Positions 33,715-36,820 of a stretch of DNA of 36,820 nt are shown in pieces; the first letter of the stretch is position 1; the number at the start of each line of letters is the position of its first letter. This DNA comes from Acidobacteriaceae bacterium. GTDB lineage: Bacteria; Acidobacteriota; Terriglobia; Terriglobales; Acidobacteriaceae. Where the stretch lies: contig JANXUC010000155.1 in NCBI GenBank assembly GCA_025352065.1, positions 1-36,820 of the forward strand, given 5' to 3'. Position numbers and translations under genes: made by a program. The notes under the pieces were generated by a model that had not been told where the DNA came from, did no database searches, and worked only from the letters and a program-made list of their open reading frames with translations.

Positions 33715-36543
33715 ATGATCGAGCGAAGTCCAGCCGCAGGCGCGGTGCGATTTGGCGGCGATTTCGAGCTCGATTTCAGAACCTACGAACTGCGCCGCGC
33801 CGGGCGTGTACTGAAACTCGAACGTATTCCCAAAGAGATCCTGCTGCTGCTGGTTTCCCGCCAGGGAGAGATCACGACGCGCGACCAGATTATCGAGAAA
33901 ATCTGGGGCAAAGACGCTTTTCTGGACACCGACAACAGCATCAACGGAGCCATCCGCAAGATTCGCACGGTTCTAAGAGACGACCCCGAACAACCGCGCT
34001 TCATCCAAACCGTCTCTGGCACCGGATATCGATTTGTTGCGGCAGTCCAGACGGTTCACCCCGCGCGTCCGATTCCCACAGTGCGTCCCCCCGATGTATC
34101 TGAAACTGAGGGGCTCCGCAGCGAACTTGCAAAGCTCGCTACCTCTCAACCGCTTATTGTCTTAAGACAACGCCGAATCGGATCCTGGTTTGCTGGCGGC
34201 GCGGCGATCTTGCTGCTGGCCCTGGGCGCATTGACTCTAACCTCGATCCGCGAGCGCCTTTTCCTCAAGCCCGCATCCGCCCTCGCCTTCCAGTCTCGTC
34301 GATCCGTCGCCGTACTTGGATTTAAGAACCTTTCGGGGAGAGAGGATGAAGCCTGGATTTCGCCTGCGCTTTCGGAAATGTTGGGCGCGGAACTCGCCGC
34401 TGGTCAGGCATTGAGAATCGTTCCGAGCGAAGATGTGGCGCGGATGAAGCTCGACCTTTCCCTACCTGCCGCAGACACTTACTCCCGCGACACTTTGAGC
34501 AAGGTGCGCAATCACCTGAGTACGGACATGGTCGTGCTCGGTTCCTACCTTGCGCTCGGGAAGGAGTCTGGCGGAAAAATCCGCATTGATCTCCAGTTGC
34601 AGGACACCCGGCAGGGAGAAACCGTCATCGTCATCTCGCGCGACGGTGCGGAGTCGGACCTGGCTTCGCTGGTTTCGCAGACGGGTACTAACTTGCGCCA
34701 GAAACTTAATATCGGCGATGTTCCTACTCGCGATGCGCCGGAGATTCGTGCCACTCTTCCCGAAAACTCTGAGGCGGCGCGACTCTACGTCGAGGGCCTG
34801 TCCAAGTTGGAAAGTTTCGACGCGTTGGCCGCCCGTACAACTCTTGAAAAGGCGGTTGCAGCCGATCCCACTCACGCGCTTTCTCATTCCGTACTTGCGG
34901 ACGCCTGGTCCCGCCTCGGTTATGATGCGAAGGCAAAAGACGAAGCCAAGAAGGCTCTGGATCTGTCAAGCACTCTTCCCCGCGAGCAGCGACTCTTTAT
35001 CGAGGGTCGCTATCAGGAGTTTGTTAATGATCTCCCGGCTGCCGTTGAAGTCTACAAGACTCTCCGAAACTATTTTCCGGACAACCTCACCTATGGGCTG
35101 CATTTAGCTTCCGCGCAAACCAGATCTGGCTCGGGAAAAGACGCTCTCCAGACCATTGAGCGAATGCGCAGATTGGCGAAGCCCGCCAGCGAGGACCCTC
35201 GTATTGGGGTTGAAGAGGCTACTGCCGCGGAATCGTTGGGCGACTTCCGGCGCGCTCAGCAAGCGGCGGCGACGGCGGCAGAAACCGCCCAAAAACGCGG
35301 CAGCCGTCTGACTTTGGCGGAAGCTCAGATTCGCGAGGCCTGGGCCTGGGATCGTCTCGGCGACCTGTCTAAAGCCGAAAAAGAGATTTACGAAGTGCGA
35401 GACCTTGCCGCCAACGCTGGAAACCCTCAGTTGAACGCGAACGCCCTGCGCGGCGTCGGATTGGTTCTCTATGACAAGGGAGACTTCGAGGGCGCTCTCA
35501 AATTCTTCCAGCAGGCACTCGAGATCAACCGTAAGACCGGGGCGCTGCGCCGTGTTTCTGTAATCCTGACCAACGTCGGGAATGTCCTCTACGAGCAAGG
35601 CAAGTTGGAGGAGGCGAAGCGATATTACGAAGAAGGACTGAAAGTCGACCGCGAAACCGCCTACGCCAAGGGAATTGCCAGCAATCAAGGCAGCATCGCA
35701 AACACACTGGACGGGTTAGGCGATCTGGTTGGCGCTACCCAAATGCAAGAGCAGTCTTTGGAAGGCTTTCGCGCTATCGGCGACAAACGGGGGGAGGCCT
35801 CTACTCTCAACAACTTGGGTAGCGTGCTGCTTGAGCGTGGCGAACTGGCGTCCGCCAAAAAGAATTTCGACCAGGCGATGGTTCTGCAGCAACAGATGGG
35901 CTACCAGCGCGGTCGCGGCTTCAGCCTGACCTTATTGGCCGACGTGTTGCTGCAACAAGACCAGATCGAGCAAGCCAAGAAAACCATCGAACAGGCGATT
36001 GCGTTACGCACAGAGATGAAGGACGAATCGAATGTCGCTCGAAATCAGGTAGGCCTGGCCGAAATTCTGTTAGAGCTGCAGCGCCCCGCCGAGGCGGAAT
36101 CTCTTGCTCGCGCTGCCAGCGTTGTATTTGAAAATCAGAAGGAAGATGGCAGCGGCTCGCTTGCACAAACAATTCTTTCCAGAGCATTGCTGGCACAGGG
36201 GAAAGCGAAACAGGCAAAAGTCGCCGCCGATCACGCGATTTCCCTTTCCCAAAAGACCGCGGATCGCATTTCCCGCTTTGAGGCAGCCATAGCCTCTGCG
36301 GAAGTAAACGCTGAATCAGGCCAAACCGCAGAAGCGATCAAGGCCCTGGAAAGCACCGCCAAAGAAGCAAGACTTCACGGTTATCTAGAATACGAACTCG
36401 AGACCCAGCTCCATCTGGACAAAATCGAACTCCACTCCGGCCACCCGACCGCAGGCAAGGCCAGCCTCAAGAAGTTGCAAGGGGATGCTCAGGCGAAGGG
36501 CTTTCTGCTTCTAGCTCACAAGGCCGCTGCGGCGATGATCTGA
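33715..36543 (+). CDS. Membrane-bound winged-helix regulator with TolB-like and TPR domains
   Basis: A 942-residue one-component regulator of CadC/ToxR layout. The N-terminal ~10-105 is an OmpR-type winged helix (FELDFRTYELRRAGRVLKLE, then RDQIIEKIWGKDAFLDTDNSINGAIRKIRTVLRDDP and FIQTVSGTGYRFVA). One membrane helix follows (~156-178). The outer part starts with a TolB N-terminal-like domain (SVAVLGFKNLSGREDEAWISPALSEMLGAEL, ~195-340) and continues with about a dozen TPRs to the C-terminus (e.g. ALRGVGLVLYDKGDFEGALKFFQQALEI, NLGSVLLERGELASAKKNFDQAM). The start is ATG 33715, which has GGGGGAG 8 bases upstream; TTG 33640 and ATG 33655 lack this. It is divergent from the surface protein gene and its target may include that promoter. 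Confidence 0.9.
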   Translation: MIERSPAAGAVRFGGDFELDFRTYELRRAGRVLKLERIPKEILLLLVSRQGEITTRDQIIEKIWGKDAFLDTDNSINGAIRKIRTVLRDDPEQPRFIQTVSGTGYRFVAAVQTVHPARPIPTVRPPDVSETEGLRSELAKLATSQPLIVLRQRRIGSWFAGGAAILLLALGALTLTSIRERLFLKPASALAFQSRRSVAVLGFKNLSGREDEAWISPALSEMLGAELAAGQALRIVPSEDVARMKLDLSLPAADTYSRDTLSKVRNHLSTDMVVLGSYLALGKESGGKIRIDLQLQDTRQGETVIVISRDGAESDLASLVSQTGTNLRQKLNIGDVPTRDAPEIRATLPENSEAARLYVEGLSKLESFDALAARTTLEKAVAADPTHALSHSVLADAWSRLGYDAKAKDEAKKALDLSSTLPREQRLFIEGRYQEFVNDLPAAVEVYKTLRNYFPDNLTYGLHLASAQTRSGSGKDALQTIERMRRLAKPASEDPRIGVEEATAAESLGDFRRAQQAAATAAETAQKRGSRLTLAEAQIREAWAWDRLGDLSKAEKEIYEVRDLAANAGNPQLNANALRGVGLVLYDKGDFEGALKFFQQALEINRKTGALRRVSVILTNVGNVLYEQGKLEEAKRYYEEGLKVDRETAYAKGIASNQGSIANTLDGLGDLVGATQMQEQSLEGFRAIGDKRGEASTLNNLGSVLLERGELASAKKNFDQAMVLQQQMGYQRGRGFSLTLLADVLLQQDQIEQAKKTIEQAIALRTEMKDESNVARNQVGLAEILLELQRPAEAESLARAASVVFENQKEDGSGSLAQTILSRALLAQGKAKQAKVAADHAISLSQKTADRISRFEAAIASAEVNAESGQTAEAIKALESTAKEARLHGYLEYELETQLHLDKIELHSGHPTAGKASLKKLQGDAQAKGFLLLAHKAAAAMI

Positions 36544-36600
36544 CACGGATACATCCAAGGCCGAGGCACCGCAGCATTTGCCGACGTTACCCTGGCCGTT

Positions 36601-36820
36601 CTAGCGTTTCGTCTTGTGAGCGCGATAACTCTCGATATCGAGCAATTTGTTGCGAGTCGAGCCGCCGTTGTAGCTGACACTCTGCTCAACGGGAGCGCCA
36701 AAGGCTTCGGGGTGGAGATAGCGGCCTTGCTCGGCTTCCGTTTTCTCCACTTCGACCGGACTGCGGTTCGCGTTCGCCCAGGCATCGTGACGGATACCCG
36801 TCACCTGCCAGGAAACCTCC
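36601..36820 (-). CDS. C-terminal part of a second surface protein (5' end outside window)
   Basis: The minus-strand frame is open to the end of the window. It begins, in the visible part, EVSWQVTGIRHDAWANANRS and continues PVEVEKTEAEQGRYLHPEAFG, then a different tail ending KLLDIESYRAHKTKR. It is homologous to the C-terminus of the protein encoded at 31210-33456, which reads VSWQVTGVRHDAWADAHRIP at the same place. The DNA at 36776-36820 and 31367-31411 matches at 39 of 45 positions (counted by eye). It is convergent with the winged-helix regulator gene, 57 bases away. Confidence 0.8.
   Translation of the reverse strand, partial: EVSWQVTGIRHDAWANANRSPVEVEKTEAEQGRYLHPEAFGAPVEQSVSYNGGSTRNKLLDIESYRAHKTKR

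Overview
The window looks like a chromosomal segment of an Acidobacteriota (Terriglobia-like) genome. This is an inference from gene content: transmembrane Ser/Thr kinases with propeller or TPR sensors, a membrane-bound winged-helix/TolB-like/TPR regulator, a sedolisin (S53) protease with Ig-like repeats, large surface proteins with a shared C-terminal domain, a YpdA-type reductase, and many intergenic hairpin repeats. No rRNA, tRNA, CRISPR array, IS element or phage gene was recognised.

Layout. 1-552 is the 3' end of an FG-GAP/Ig-like surface protein. 746-4579 holds a lytic transglycosylase under a BlaI/CopY-like palindrome, an LPG-synthase-type membrane protein, nrdR and an NAD-type isocitrate dehydrogenase. 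4817-7252 is a heme-A/cytochrome oxidase assembly group (ctaA with a probable CTG start, ctaB overlapping it, and a DUF420/CtaM-like protein). 7562-10206 holds ssb, a VKOR-family thiol oxidase, a pterin-4a-carbinolamine dehydratase and, convergent, an MFS exporter. 10531-11892 is a 74-residue PEP-CTERM protein behind a textbook sigma-54 promoter, convergent with a YpdA-type reductase. 12076-15580 holds aspartase, purC, cvpA and a Fis-sized HTH protein.

From 15698 the window becomes mostly accessory. There are two tandem paralogous Ser/Thr kinases (beta-propeller sensor versus TolB-like plus TPR sensor), a secreted alanine-rich repeat protein, an SDR, a SAM methyltransferase, a PQQ-type propeller protein with Ig-like domains, and an orphan secreted TonB C-terminal domain. 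After these come a 1131-residue S53 protease, a 748-residue surface protein, a divergent winged-helix regulator of 942 residues, and the 3' end of a second surface protein whose C-terminus is homologous to that of the first.

How the parts may fit together (inference). The left half is housekeeping: respiration assembly, TCA and aspartate/purine metabolism, and thiol redox. The right half looks like an envelope module. Membrane sensors share one scaffold (TM, TolB-like domain, TPR) coupled to different cytoplasmic outputs (kinase or DNA-binding domain), and they lie beside secreted proteases and adhesin-like proteins. The strongest leads are the sigma-54/PEP-CTERM unit, the regulator flanked by paralogous surface proteins, the swapped outputs on the TolB-TPR scaffold, the predicted leaderless kinase mRNAs, and the palindrome over the transglycosylase leader.
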